Under the pieces are notes generated by a model. That model did no database searches. It was not told the origin of the DNA and worked only from the letters and a program-made list of their open reading frames with translations. The translations under genes were made by a program, and so were the position numbers. A DNA stretch of 64,000 nucleotides from CAVWCQ01 sp963753545 (GTDB taxonomy: Bacteria; Chloroflexota; Anaerolineae; Aggregatilineales; Aggregatilineaceae): contig CAVWCQ010000011.1 in NCBI GenBank assembly GCA_963753545.1, positions 310,001 through 374,000 of the forward strand, given 5' to 3'. Within the stretch, counting starts at the first letter, position 1, and every line of letters begins with the position of its first letter. This document shows positions 34,765 through 43,679 of the stretch, one piece after another.

Positions 34765-35553
34765 TCAATGCTCAAATAGGTTTATAGCTTGGCGGGCGAT
34801 TCTGTCGTACTTGTAGAAGCCGCGCCCGGTCTTTTTGCCCAGATGCCCGGCAAAAACCTTTTGGCGCAGCAGGGGAACGGGGCGGTAGCGATCATCCCCA
34901 TAAAAACGCAGTAAGCCTTCCAACGTACCCAGCACCACGTCAAGCCCGATCTCGTCCGCCCACGACAGCGGCCCGCGTGGGTAATTCATGCCCTGCTGCA
35001 TGGCCAGATCGATATCTTCAACGCTCAGGTTATGCTCGCCCATCGTGCGGATCGCCTCGTTGATGATGCTGCACACGATACGCGGGCGCACCAACCCGGC
35101 GCAGTCCGGCACGCGCACGACGCCAAAGCCGACTTCTTCCCAAAAACGGCGGGCGCGAGTCGCCATCTCAAAATCGGTTTGCAGCGCGGCGGCAAACTCC
35201 ACCTGCCCGGTGATCGTGATCGGAGGCAGCAGGCCATAGCCAACGACACGCTCCGGGTGATCGGTCCAACTGGCGATCTCTGTGGTGCTGGCCGCCAGAG
35301 CGCTGACCAGCATCGGGGATTCCGGCGGAACATTGACTTCAATCCCTTCGACCAGCCACTGTTTGGCGGAGAGCGATTCGTTCAGACATTCGATGGCGAT
35401 CTGGCAGCGCGTCGCGGCGCGCACCATATTATCCAGAATTTCCTGGTCATCCAGGCGGTTGCTGATGAACAGGTCCACCCGAAAATTCTTGGCGCGGCAC
35501 AGCCCGGCCAGCGTATCGACAAAAGGCACTTCACCGACGATCAGCACGCGCAC
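34765..35553 (-). CDS. 3-hydroxyacyl-CoA dehydrogenase-like protein, degenerate NAD domain
   Basis: The 262-residue protein aligns in layout with its upstream neighbour and with PaaH-type dehydrogenases: the C-terminal part retains INEAIRTMGEHNLSVEDIDLAMQQGMNYPRGPLSWADEIGLDVVLGTLE and a GHLGKKTGRGFYKY ending. The N-terminal Rossmann half does not: the Gly-rich loop is VLIVGEVPFVDTLAGL rather than GxGxxG, and the catalytic His (normally in GxHFxxP) is replaced in the sequence RVVGYGLLPP. The Asn of the VNRI motif reads Arg-Ile (VRPRIV). It may be an inactive or regulatory partner of the gene at 35568, whose stop is 14 bases upstream of its start. Confidence 0.75.
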   Translation of the reverse strand: MRVLIVGEVPFVDTLAGLCRAKNFRVDLFISNRLDDQEILDNMVRAATRCQIAIECLNESLSAKQWLVEGIEVNVPPESPMLVSALAASTTEIASWTDHPERVVGYGLLPPITITGQVEFAAALQTDFEMATRARRFWEEVGFGVVRVPDCAGLVRPRIVCSIINEAIRTMGEHNLSVEDIDLAMQQGMNYPRGPLSWADEIGLDVVLGTLEGLLRFYGDDRYRPVPLLRQKVFAGHLGKKTGRGFYKYDRIARQAINLFEH

Positions 35554-35567
35554 AGCGGTTGCTCCGA

Positions 35568-36413
35568 TCAGAGTTCGTCACTATAAAAACGGTTGCCGGA
35601 CTTTCGCCCAAAGCGCCGGGCGTCCACCATCCGCCGCAGACGGGGGTGAGGCCGGTAGGATGATGCATAAAAATTCGCTTCGTACAGCGTTTGTGTCACA
35701 TTGAGCACCGTTTCCACGCCCAGGTAATCGATCAGGCGGAACGGCCCCATGGGGAAACCCTCTGCTTCCATCAGTTGATCGACCGTCTGTGCATCCAGCC
35801 CGCCATCATCCAGCAGGCGGAGCGCCTCTCCGTAATAGGCCTGAGAGATGCGGTTGACGACCAGACCGGGGATATCGCTCAGCAGCAGCGGTGTCTTGCT
35901 GCTGTCGCGGATCAGATCGAGCACCCGGTCGATCACGTCCTGGGGTGTATTATCGCAGCGCACAACCTCAACCAGCCGCATGATATGGGCAGGGCGGCAG
36001 AAATGCAGCCCGATCACCCGCTCCGGATGCTGTGTCTCGGCGGCCAGCGAGGTGACGGAAAGCGTGTTGGTCGTTGTCGCCACGATGGTTTCGCGCCGGA
36101 CCACCCCATCCAGCGCCTTCATGAGCCGCTGTTTTTCCGCCCGATCATCCGGCACGGCTTCGATCACCAGTCCGGCAGCAGCGCAGCGATCCAGTTTGGT
36201 GGTGATGGTAAACGCGCGCCGCGCCCGCCGAGCATCCAGGGGGTCTGTTTTTTGGACCGATACGGCCTTGTCAATGCCCCGGCTGATGCGCGCCAGAGCA
36301 TGATGCAGCTTACGCTCCTCAAGATCATGCAGAATAACGTCGTTTCCGCCCAGCGCAAACACCTGAGCGATATCCGCGCCCATCGTGCCTGCGCCTATGA
36401 TTGCAATTGGCAT
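35568..36413 (-). CDS. 3-hydroxyacyl-CoA (3-hydroxybutyryl-CoA) dehydrogenase
   Basis: The 281-residue protein is complete and conventional: N-terminal NAD-binding IAIIGAGTMGADIAQVFA, IVATTTNTLSVTSLA, the catalytic His in GLHFCRPAHIMRLVEVV, and the Asn of LVVNRISQAYYGEALRLL. It ends RRFGRKSGNRFY, the usual C-terminal signature. It oxidises (S)-3-hydroxyacyl-CoA with NAD+ in fatty-acid breakdown or butanoate metabolism. A degenerate paralogue follows in the same transcript. Confidence 0.88.
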   Translation of the reverse strand: MPIAIIGAGTMGADIAQVFALGGNDVILHDLEERKLHHALARISRGIDKAVSVQKTDPLDARRARRAFTITTKLDRCAAAGLVIEAVPDDRAEKQRLMKALDGVVRRETIVATTTNTLSVTSLAAETQHPERVIGLHFCRPAHIMRLVEVVRCDNTPQDVIDRVLDLIRDSSKTPLLLSDIPGLVVNRISQAYYGEALRLLDDGGLDAQTVDQLMEAEGFPMGPFRLIDYLGVETVLNVTQTLYEANFYASSYRPHPRLRRMVDARRFGRKSGNRFYSDEL

Positions 36414-36481
36414 GGTTGCTCCGAGTTGGAAGAATCTCCCCTGACTTTATTAAAAATCGGCACTCATTGCAAGCAGGGGAT

Positions 36482-36507
36482 AAAAGACCGGGCTGCTGGC
36501 CCGGTCT
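36482..36507 (-). terminator. Rho-independent terminator after the second small paralogue
   Basis: On the minus strand AGACCGGGC / GCCCGGTCT form a 9-bp perfect stem with a five-base loop followed by TTTTA. It lies 20 bases after the stop at 36527. Confidence 0.85.
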
Positions 36508-36526
36508 GAAGGTGTGGCAATGACGG

Positions 36527-36928
36527 CTAGGTGCCGGATGACTGCGGTGAATAGTTGGCGACAGCGGTGCGCGCCTCTTCTATCGTCCTGAAGGTTTTGA
36601 GCCCGGTGATTCCCTTAACTGAACTGCCAAACAGTTTGACAAACATCTGCACAACCGTTTCGAACCACATATTGTTTCCGACAACGATAACCAGCCCCAG
36701 TTGGTCGCTGATCTGTCCAGCCACGCTGCGGAACTGCGCCCCTGGGTTCGGCGGAACAGCGCGCGCCTGCCGGAAATCCAGGATCATGTGGACGGTGTGA
36801 GGGACACTGGCGATCATCTCGTCATCCTGTTGCAGGGCGGCGAAAAATTCGCTCCAGGTCCATGTTGCGCTAAATTCGTAGCGGATTGCCGTTTTTTCGG
36901 CATTATCCCAATCAACTAAAATCCCCAC
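36527..36928 (-). CDS. Small alpha/beta protein, paralogue of the gene at 37071
   Basis: The 133-residue protein shares about half its residues with its upstream neighbour: (C/D)WDN(A/P)EKT(A/I)IRY(E/D)F, WTWs/dxFxAxxxxDD(E)(M/L)I, VHxIxDxRxxRxVPPNPGxxFRxxAxQIxDxxGLVIxVGxNxWF and ITGxK/RxxxxxEEAR. The strand-helix order looks like a STAS or related small alpha/beta fold, but no phosphorylatable Ser is evident. There is no signal peptide and no membrane segment. Each gene has its own terminator, so they are separate transcripts. Confidence 0.78.
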   Translation of the reverse strand: MGILVDWDNAEKTAIRYEFSATWTWSEFFAALQQDDEMIASVPHTVHMILDFRQARAVPPNPGAQFRSVAGQISDQLGLVIVVGNNMWFETVVQMFVKLFGSSVKGITGLKTFRTIEEARTAVANYSPQSSGT

Positions 36929-37038
36929 TGCCTCATCCTCTGATTATGAAAAAGGTATAGGGTATATTGTTGTCACGTTGTTAAGGAAACGTCAAGATAC
37001 AATATATAAACAAATAGTAAAAGAGGCGGATTGGGGAT

Positions 37039-37062
37039 AAAAAAACCGGGCTTGTCGCCCGG
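37039..37062 (-). terminator. Rho-independent terminator between the two paralogues
   Basis: On the minus strand CCGGGC / GCCCGG close on a five-base loop and are followed by TTTTTTT. It ends the transcript of the upstream paralogue. Confidence 0.88.
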
Positions 37063-37070
37063 CTGATCTT

Positions 37071-37490
37071 CTATACAACGCCGATTTGTTGAGAATAATT
37101 GGCGATGATTGCCCGCGCTTCTTCCAGCCCAAGCACTGCTCTCACCCCTCTGATGCCCTTGATTTTGGGGCCATACAGGTTGAGAAACATCTCGCTGACC
37201 GTCAGAAACCAGGCATTCGCGCCAACAATCAGGATCAGGCCAATGCGGTCATTGATCTGATCGGCAATAGTGCGGAATTTGGAACCCGGATTAGGTGGCA
37301 CAAAGCGCGTGAGCCGGAGATCGAAAATCAGGTGAACAATATGATCAACACTGCCGATGAGTTCATCATCAGCTTTAACCGCTGCCCAAAAATCATCCCA
37401 TGTCCAACTTTGGCCAAAATCGTAACGGATGATTGTTTTTTCAGGGTTATCCCAGCAAATCGAGATGCCCACAGACGTATTATCCCCCAT
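37071..37490 (-). CDS. Small alpha/beta protein, first of a tandem pair
   Basis: The 139-residue paralogue has a seven-residue N-terminal extension (MGDNTSV) before ISICWDNPEKTIIRYDFGQSW. The PPNPGSKFRTIADQINDRIGLILIVGANAWF segment is the best conserved region between the two and is likely the core of the fold. No catalytic motif is visible. It lies 142 bases upstream of the second copy and downstream of the GT4 gene's end. Confidence 0.78.
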   Translation of the reverse strand: MGDNTSVGISICWDNPEKTIIRYDFGQSWTWDDFWAAVKADDELIGSVDHIVHLIFDLRLTRFVPPNPGSKFRTIADQINDRIGLILIVGANAWFLTVSEMFLNLYGPKIKGIRGVRAVLGLEEARAIIANYSQQIGVV

Positions 37491-37632
37491 GCACTGACGA
37501 AAACGAACGCTCGTCTCAGTATTCTCGTCCCGCGCTTACCTATCAGTCAAGGCATAGATTCAAAAAAACTTGTAAAAAGCCGTATCCATATAATGATACG
37601 CATGCTGGCTTAAAAGGATGCAGAGTGGATCA

Positions 37633-38767
37633 TCAGATCGAGGGAAGCCGCCCGGAGATCATATCCGCGTAGCAGGTAATCAATTCATCCATCATCGTCG
37701 GCCATGATTGAGTTTCGGCAAACAACCGGGCATTACGGCCCATAATCCGCCGCTTGCTTGGCTCCGACACGATGGCCCGCACGCCATCGATCATGCCGCG
37801 CACATCGCCCACGTTGAACAGGTAACCATTCACACCGGGTCGGACCACATCATCCGCACCGCCCACGCGAGAAGTTACAACGGGGAGTCCCGCCGCCATC
37901 GCCTCGACCAGCACCAGCCCAAATGTTTCCATAGCGGAAGGGAAGACAAATATATCGGCGCTGGCGAAGGCTGACCACAGGTCTTCGTTCCGGAGATAAC
38001 CCATGAATTTCGTGCGCGTCCCGGCAAACTGAGCGTGCAGATCCTCGCGGGCAGGGCCATCCCCCACGACAGCAAGGCGCGTATTGGGGACAGTTTCTAA
38101 AACCGCACCAATCTTGTCGATCTGCTTCTCGGACGACAGCCGCCCCACATAGAGCAAAATAGTATCGTCTGGATGCCCATCACTCAGGCGGCTGCGCATC
38201 TCATCGCTGGCATAACTCGGGTGGAATTGTTCGGCGTTCACCCCCCTGCGCCACAGCCCCACCTGCCGTACGCCGTGTTCCAGCATCTGCGTCTGGATAC
38301 GGCGAGATGGAGCAAGGGCATAATCCGCCGCGTTGAAGTTGGCGCGCGTGTACCACCAGACCACCGACTCTAAAAAGCCCAACCCAAAAAACTGGGCCAT
38401 CTGTCGCCAGATCGAGGTGAAATGAAGCTAATTTCGGCACGTTGAGGCGCTTGGCCATGACCAGCCCGCCTGTACCGACCACCGTCGGGTGGATAAAATG
38501 GGCGATATCGGGCTGAAAGCGTTTCACTTCGCGGTAAGTATCCAGCGTGGGCGGGCCAATTTTGAGTTCGGGATAAAGGGGCAGGCGCACACCGGGTACG
38601 CCAATAACCGGGTTGCCGCGATACTCACTGGGCAGCCCGTCCAGCCGGGGAGCAATGACCATGAATTCAATTTTACGCTGGATCAGGTGATCCATGAGCA
38701 GGACCAGAACCGTGACGATCCCATCCACTTTGGGCAGGAACGTCTCCGTAAACAGCGCCACGCGCAT
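37633..38767 (-). CDS. GT4-family glycosyltransferase, one frameshift
   Basis: Across two frames the product is about 378 residues. The N-terminal half reads RVALFTETFLPKVDGIVTVL, PDIAHFIHPTVVGTGGLVMAKRLNVPKLASFHLDLA; a one-base indel near 38405 (GCGACAGATG versus an expected GCG CAG ATG) shifts it into MAQFFGLGFLESVVWWYTRANFNAADYALAPSRR. The C-terminal half has LLYVGRLSSEKQIDKIGAVLE, RLAVVGDGPAREDL and the sugar-nucleotide EX7E motif ETFGLVLVEAMAAGLPVV. This is the GT-B fold of retaining transferases, including PimB/PimC-like mannosyltransferases; donor and acceptor are unknown. Confidence 0.85.
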
Positions 38768-38873
38768 AGGCGAGCACCCCTTGTATCAAAGAATCGTTGG
38801 ATTGAAGCAACCCCGCAAGCATTAAAACCCGGCGCGGGGCCTGAGGTTGCGCGTCCGGGTGGATAGACCCTCT

Positions 38874-39590
38874 CTAACTATAGCAGGTGGCAGCCCAAAG
38901 ACAAAAGAAAAATGTCACCGCCAACCCTGCTATGTCTCGCTCAGGGCTTCTTCCAATTCCGGGACTTCGGGGCGTGGCATAGGGCACAGGCTTTTCCATA
39001 TACAGCCAGCGCTGCACACCAAAAGTCAGCTTGGTGAGGGGGTTGATGCGAGTGCGCGTCGTTTTATACCCCATTTTTTCATACAGATGGACGGCCTGTT
39101 CATTATTTTCGGCCACCCACAGCGTCATACGCAGGCGGCTGTGCGCCTGTGCCCATAGTTCCGCCTGTTCAAGCAGCATCTGGCCCACGCCCTGGCCCTG
39201 AAAGTCCTGCGCCACTGCCAGATCACTGATATGGGCTTCTCGATCATCGGGCACATAGCTGGTCAACCACAGCAGAAATGCGGCCCACAGCATGCGAAAC
39301 ATGCCAAGTTCCTGTGTCGAGAGGTGCTCGAACAGGCGGCTCTCGCGCTGGGTGTAATACATCGGCTGAATCAGCAGCGTCCCGATGATGCGATCATCGC
39401 GCTCGGCCACAATCACGCCATCATAGCCGCGCTGGATCGGCCCCGTGTAGGCCGCTTCGAGCAGCGTCCGCACTTTTTCAGGATTCTTACTGAAGATGAC
39501 CCGCATTTTGCTGCTAAAGGCTTCTTGCAGCACGGCGGCCAAGCCCGGCAGATCGGCCAGACGCGCTGAACGGACTGACGTTCCAATCAT
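38874..39590 (-). CDS. GNAT-family N-acetyltransferase
   Basis: The 238-residue protein has the acetyl-CoA-binding motif QGQGVGQMLLEQAELWAQAHSRLRMTLWVAENNEQAVHLYEKMGYKTTRTR in its C-terminal half, preceded by AHISDLAVAQDF. The acceptor is not predictable. Its ATG overlaps the Nudix gene stop by four bases, so the two are probably co-translated. Beyond residue 205 the C-terminus is Pro-rich and without homology features. Confidence 0.85.
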   Translation of the reverse strand: MIGTSVRSARLADLPGLAAVLQEAFSSKMRVIFSKNPEKVRTLLEAAYTGPIQRGYDGVIVAERDDRIIGTLLIQPMYYTQRESRLFEHLSTQELGMFRMLWAAFLLWLTSYVPDDREAHISDLAVAQDFQGQGVGQMLLEQAELWAQAHSRLRMTLWVAENNEQAVHLYEKMGYKTTRTRINPLTKLTFGVQRWLYMEKPVPYATPRSPGIGRSPERDIAGLAVTFFFCLWAATCYS

Positions 39591-40138
39591 AATTCCCCAC
39601 CCTCCAAATGAGCCAGAGCCAGCCCGACGGCGGCTACGGTTGCGATGTTAGGCATCTGCCCGCCGACCCAGGCGGCCCGCACCTCCTCCAGAGTCAGCAG
39701 ATGCAGCGTCATGATTTCCGATGCTTCATAGTGCGGCTCAGCCACCTGCCAGGCCCCACGTGCTACAAAGATATGCGATCCGCCGCAGCCCCGGTTGCCG
39801 TCGATAAAATAACGGCCCAGGTAGTTCCACGACGACGCCTCAATCCCGGCTTCTTCGAGCAGTTCGCGCCGCGCACCCATCTCAGGTTCTTCGTCGGGTT
39901 CCAGGTATCCGGCAGGTAGTTCGAGTGAAACCATATGAGCACCATGCTTGTAATGCTCGACCATCGGCACGTGCCCATCATCAGTGACGGCGAATACCTG
40001 CGCCCATTCCGGCATATCGATGCGGTAGAAGTCGGCAATCTCGACCCCATTAGGCAGACGGACATGTTCGCTGCTGACGCACAGCCAGGGTGAACAGTCA
40101 AGCAAGACACGGTTTGATAGGGTTTCCCAGGGTTTCAT
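39587..40138 (-). CDS. Nudix hydrolase, ADP-ribose pyrophosphatase-like
   Basis: The 183-residue protein has a perfect Nudix box, GYLEPDEEPEMGARREL followed by LEEAGI (Gx5Ex7REUxEExGU), which binds Mg2+ and hydrolyses nucleoside diphosphates linked to X. LELPAGYLEPDEEPE and the general layout suit ADP-ribose or nucleotide-sugar pyrophosphatases. It lies 15 bases after the KimA-like gene and overlaps the GNAT gene. Confidence 0.9.
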   Translation of the reverse strand: MKPWETLSNRVLLDCSPWLCVSSEHVRLPNGVEIADFYRIDMPEWAQVFAVTDDGHVPMVEHYKHGAHMVSLELPAGYLEPDEEPEMGARRELLEEAGIEASSWNYLGRYFIDGNRGCGGSHIFVARGAWQVAEPHYEASEIMTLHLLTLEEVRAAWVGGQMPNIATVAAVGLALAHLEGGEL

Positions 40139-40153
40139 GCATCCCTCATAATT

Positions 40154-41995
40154 CTATTTTCGCAGATACAGCGGCACATCAATAATGACCCGGCCCCGGC
40201 CCGCCTGCCGCCGCCTGTAGAGCAGTGCCAGTTTGAGCGACCAGGCGGTCTGGTTATGCAGAAGATTCTGCCACCACTTGTGCGGCACAAATTCCGGCAG
40301 GATCACGGTTGCCAGTTCTCCATCACCGCTCTCTTTGTCAACCCGGTCCAGATAATCGAGAATCGGCCCAACGATGGAACGGTAAGGGGAAGGAACGACT
40401 TCCAGCGGCACATCCCGCCCCCACTGCGCCCACGCTTCCCGCACCCGATCCCCATCGCCAGGATTGAGTTCGACATAAACAGCGGTCACGCGGTTCGATA
40501 TGGAACAGGCATACCGCAGCGCCTCAATCACGCCGCGCTGCACGCCAGAGATCGGCAGGACGACACGCGGCGAGGGCAAATCTTCGTTCGCTTCCGGCGG
40601 CACGTTGCGGAGTGTCAGTTCGCCGGAAATTTCGCGGTAGTGGCGGTTGACGGTGCGGAAAGCAAACACCAGCATGGGGATCAGAAAAAGAACCATCCAG
40701 GCCCCATGCGTAAACTTGCTGGAGGCAACAATAAGGAGCGTGACCGAAGTAGCAATCGCCCCGGTTCCGTTAATGGCTGCTTTTAGCCTCCACCCTGCCC
40801 CTTTTTCTCGCACCCAATGCATCACCATTCCGGCTTGAGAGAGCGTGAAAGCGATAAATACGCCAACGGCAAACAACGGGATCAGCGCGTGGGAATCACC
40901 CTGGAAAATGACAATCAGCCCTCCGGTTAGCGTTGCCAGCAGCATCATTCCATTGGAGAAAACCAGCCGATCTCCCACAAAGGAAAGCTGCCGGGGCAGG
41001 TAACCATCATGGGCCAGAATTGAGGAGACACGGGGAAAGTCAGCAAAACTCGTATTGGCAGCGACGGCAAGAATAAGCAGTGTTGAGATTTGTACGATGT
41101 AGTACAGCGCTCCATGCCCGAGGATATGGCGTGTTAACGCCGAGAGGATTGTCTCGTCCTCGTGAGCGATAACACCGAAATACTCCGTCAGACTGATGCT
41201 GCCCAGAAACAGAAAAGCCATCAAAAACGCCATGATGACCAGCGTGGTCCGGGCGTTTTTAGCTTGTGGCTCTTTAAAGATCGGAACGCCGTTGCTGATC
41301 GCCTCAACACCCGTCAGAGCCGTGCATCCCGAGGCAAAGGCGCGCAGTACCAGGAATAATGTGAGCGAATCGGTTGCGCGCGGCGCAGTTTCTTCCAGTG
41401 AACTGGGGCCTTCTACAATCGCCTTGCCAATACCAAAGAAGATCATGAGCAGGTAGCACAGCACAAACAGGTAAACCGGGATTGAAATCAGCGTTCCCGA
41501 CTCGCGCAGGCCGCGCAGGTTGGCAACCGTGATGAGCACCAGCAGAAACAGTGCAATGATGGTGCGGTAAGGCCACAGATCGGGAATAGCGGAGGCAATG
41601 GCCGCTACACCCGCTGTCAGGCTGACGGCGGCTGTCAGCACATAGTCGATCAGCAGTGCGGCTGCCGCGATTAATCCCAGGTTTTGCCCCAGATTCTCGC
41701 GAGCAACGGTATAGGAGCCGCCGCCGCCGGGATAGGCGCTGATCGTCTGGGTGTAGGAAATTGCAACAATGATCAGCAGCAGAGCGATCACCAGCGCGAT
41801 TTCCCAGGAGAGGGTCAGTCCCGCCGCGCCTGCGACAGCCAGCCCCAGGTAAATTTCCTGGTTGGCGTAAGCAATGGATGAGAGCGCATCGGGGGAAAGT
41901 GCCGCCATCGCCCGTATTTTGTCCAGCTTTTCATGCGCCATGCGGTAACTGGGCAGCGGCGGACCGATCAGATATTCTCGGATAATATGTAGCAA
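40154..41995 (-). CDS. APC-family permease, KimA-like potassium importer
   Basis: The 613-residue protein opens with the KimA/YdaO signature LIGPPLPSYRMAHEKLDKIRAMAALSPDALSSIAYANQEIYLG and has about 12 membrane helices of the APC fold, including YPGGGGSYTVARENLG near the substrate site. A C-terminal cytoplasmic domain of about 150 residues has USP-like character (RVVLPISGVQRGVIEALRYAC, VTAVYVELNPG), as in KimA. KimA is a proton-coupled high-affinity K+ importer inhibited by c-di-AMP in Bacillus. The start is a TTG at 41995 with AGGAG nine bases upstream. I found no c-di-AMP riboswitch in the 86-base leader. It appears to head a transcript with Nudix and GNAT. Confidence 0.85.
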   Translation of the reverse strand: MLHIIREYLIGPPLPSYRMAHEKLDKIRAMAALSPDALSSIAYANQEIYLGLAVAGAAGLTLSWEIALVIALLLIIVAISYTQTISAYPGGGGSYTVARENLGQNLGLIAAAALLIDYVLTAAVSLTAGVAAIASAIPDLWPYRTIIALFLLVLITVANLRGLRESGTLISIPVYLFVLCYLLMIFFGIGKAIVEGPSSLEETAPRATDSLTLFLVLRAFASGCTALTGVEAISNGVPIFKEPQAKNARTTLVIMAFLMAFLFLGSISLTEYFGVIAHEDETILSALTRHILGHGALYYIVQISTLLILAVAANTSFADFPRVSSILAHDGYLPRQLSFVGDRLVFSNGMMLLATLTGGLIVIFQGDSHALIPLFAVGVFIAFTLSQAGMVMHWVREKGAGWRLKAAINGTGAIATSVTLLIVASSKFTHGAWMVLFLIPMLVFAFRTVNRHYREISGELTLRNVPPEANEDLPSPRVVLPISGVQRGVIEALRYACSISNRVTAVYVELNPGDGDRVREAWAQWGRDVPLEVVPSPYRSIVGPILDYLDRVDKESGDGELATVILPEFVPHKWWQNLLHNQTAWSLKLALLYRRRQAGRGRVIIDVPLYLRK

Positions 41996-42081
41996 AACAG
42001 GCGTCTCCTAGACGAAGCGGCCCGCTTCATAGTGAGTCGGGCCTGTGTGCACATACCGTCAATTATACGCTTGTCTGGAGT

Positions 42082-42969
42082 TTATTGACTGCCCGCCGCA
42101 ATGGGGAGGGTGAGAAACGGCACAGGATCAACCCACACGCCGCCAACCGCCATTTCGAAGTGCATGTGCGCGCCGCCGGATCGCCCTGTCGAACCGCTGA
42201 GGCCCAGCACATCACCCTGCTGTACCCACTGGCCGGGGACGACCAGAATCTGCGACATGTGCGCGTAGCCGCTGTAAATGCCCCACCCATGATCGACCAG
42301 GACATAATTGCCGCGAATCGGCAGGGGTTCCGCCAGAATGACCCGCCCATTGGCAGCGACTGGCACAGGGGTTCCCGTACCAACGCGGATATCAACCCCG
42401 GTATGGCGATACCAGTACGATCCGTTGTACAGCCGCCATGTGCCAAACCAGGCGATTTGTTCGCTGGTATTTGGGATGACAAAGCCGCCTTCCCAATACC
42501 GTTCCGGCGTGAAGCGGTCCATGATATTAAACAGCTTGTCCATCTCGGCCTGGTTGACATCTTCGGCCAGCAGCGGGGCAAGTGATGCAGGCAGGGTGAG
42601 ATCGACCGCCGCGTAGCCGCCGTTGCTCACCTCGACAGGTTGATCGATCTGTTCGGTGCTGTCGTCGGCATGGCGCACCCAGACCGAGAGTGAATACGTG
42701 CCCGGATCCATATCGACATCAGAGGACAACACGGTAAAATAGGCCGTGTCCTGCGCGTAAAAAAAGAAGACCCGTTCCTGGAAGATGGCCCGCGCCTCGG
42801 CAATATCGGAACCGTTCAGCCGGACCATGCCCGCCTGTCCCTGTGGCAGATTGCTGAAACCCAGGGTCAGGACAACACGGCTCTGCTGCGGGTGCGATGC
42901 CGATGCAGATGGAACCCATCCAGCTAACAGGATAGAGATGATAACAAGATAAAATAGACGATGTTTCAC
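42082..42969 (-). CDS. M23 (LytM-type) peptidase, exported
   Basis: A GTG at 42969 with AGGAG upstream gives a 295-residue protein with signal peptide KHRLFYLVIISILLAGWVPSASA. The C-terminal half is a LytM domain: HTGVDIRVGTGTPVPVAANG (HxxxD zinc motif), YVLVDHGWGIYSGYAHMSQI and the second zinc motif GGAHMHFEMA (HxH). These enzymes cleave peptidoglycan cross-links; some are activators only. The N-terminal half is a beta-rich region of unknown function. An alternative in-frame ATG upstream lies inside the preceding gene. Confidence 0.9.
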   Translation of the reverse strand: MKHRLFYLVIISILLAGWVPSASASHPQQSRVVLTLGFSNLPQGQAGMVRLNGSDIAEARAIFQERVFFFYAQDTAYFTVLSSDVDMDPGTYSLSVWVRHADDSTEQIDQPVEVSNGGYAAVDLTLPASLAPLLAEDVNQAEMDKLFNIMDRFTPERYWEGGFVIPNTSEQIAWFGTWRLYNGSYWYRHTGVDIRVGTGTPVPVAANGRVILAEPLPIRGNYVLVDHGWGIYSGYAHMSQILVVPGQWVQQGDVLGLSGSTGRSGGAHMHFEMAVGGVWVDPVPFLTLPIAAGSQ

Positions 42970-42980
42970 GATAAGTTCTC

Positions 42981-43556
42981 CTAGGATTCTGGTTCGACTA
43001 ACCCGCCCCGGCACTGCAAAATCAGTTTGGATAAGATCAGCGCGGTGTTCCAGGCGTCATCAACGCCCCGGTGATGCACGCCCTCGACGGGCAGGCTGAG
43101 AAGCTGCATCGACTTGAGCATGCCGATTTCCCGCGGGAGGCCGTAGACAAGCGCCAGCAGGCTCTTGATATTGATATGGCTGTTGCCGAGCGGATAATCA
43201 ATCTCCTGCCGGAGACACTGCTTTTCCATCTGCTTGCGGTCATAGTCGCCATAGCTAGCCCACACCCGGTCACGGCCCGCATACTTCCGGCGCAGAATAG
43301 CACAGGCATGGGCAAAAGGCACGCCCTGATTGACCTGAGATTGGGTGAGCGTAGTCAGGTCGGTGCAGAAAGGGCTGACTTCGGAGCGTTCTGGTTTGAC
43401 CAGAATGCTCTGGCGATGAAGCCGTCTCCCACTAGATACGTCGAGCGTACAGACGCCAATCTCGATAATTTCGTTTTCCTGGCCCTCGGGGGGCTGGCCT
43501 TCCCAGCAGGTTGATTCAAGGTCGATAACGATAATCTGATCCAGTTTCCCAGCCAC
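42981..43556 (-). CDS. DEDDh 3'-5' exonuclease, RNase T/ERI-1-like
   Basis: The product has the exonuclease motifs IIVIDLEST (Exo I, DxE), NIKSLLALVYGLPRE (Exo II region) and HHRGVDDAWNTALIL (Exo III, HxxxxD). The group trims RNA or DNA 3' ends. A GTG at 43556 gives 191 residues; longer in-frame extensions reach 43739 but carry no homology features, so the start is not certain. It precedes the M23 peptidase by eleven bases. Confidence 0.8.
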   Translation of the reverse strand: MAGKLDQIIVIDLESTCWEGQPPEGQENEIIEIGVCTLDVSSGRRLHRQSILVKPERSEVSPFCTDLTTLTQSQVNQGVPFAHACAILRRKYAGRDRVWASYGDYDRKQMEKQCLRQEIDYPLGNSHINIKSLLALVYGLPREIGMLKSMQLLSLPVEGVHHRGVDDAWNTALILSKLILQCRGGLVEPES

Positions 43557-43679
43557 AGAACACCTGTTACTCAGGGGAAAGGTTGTTCCCCACGTGAGGC
43601 TTGATGCAAAATTGGGGAAAAGTATAGCTGCCGCATCGCTGCCCGACAAGGTGATCTTAGTCCCGTAAAGGAGATGTTC

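Noticed and set aside
41996..42081. c-di-AMP riboswitch before the KimA-like gene
   Set aside because: The leader is too short and shows only a simple GGCCCG/CGGGCC hairpin.
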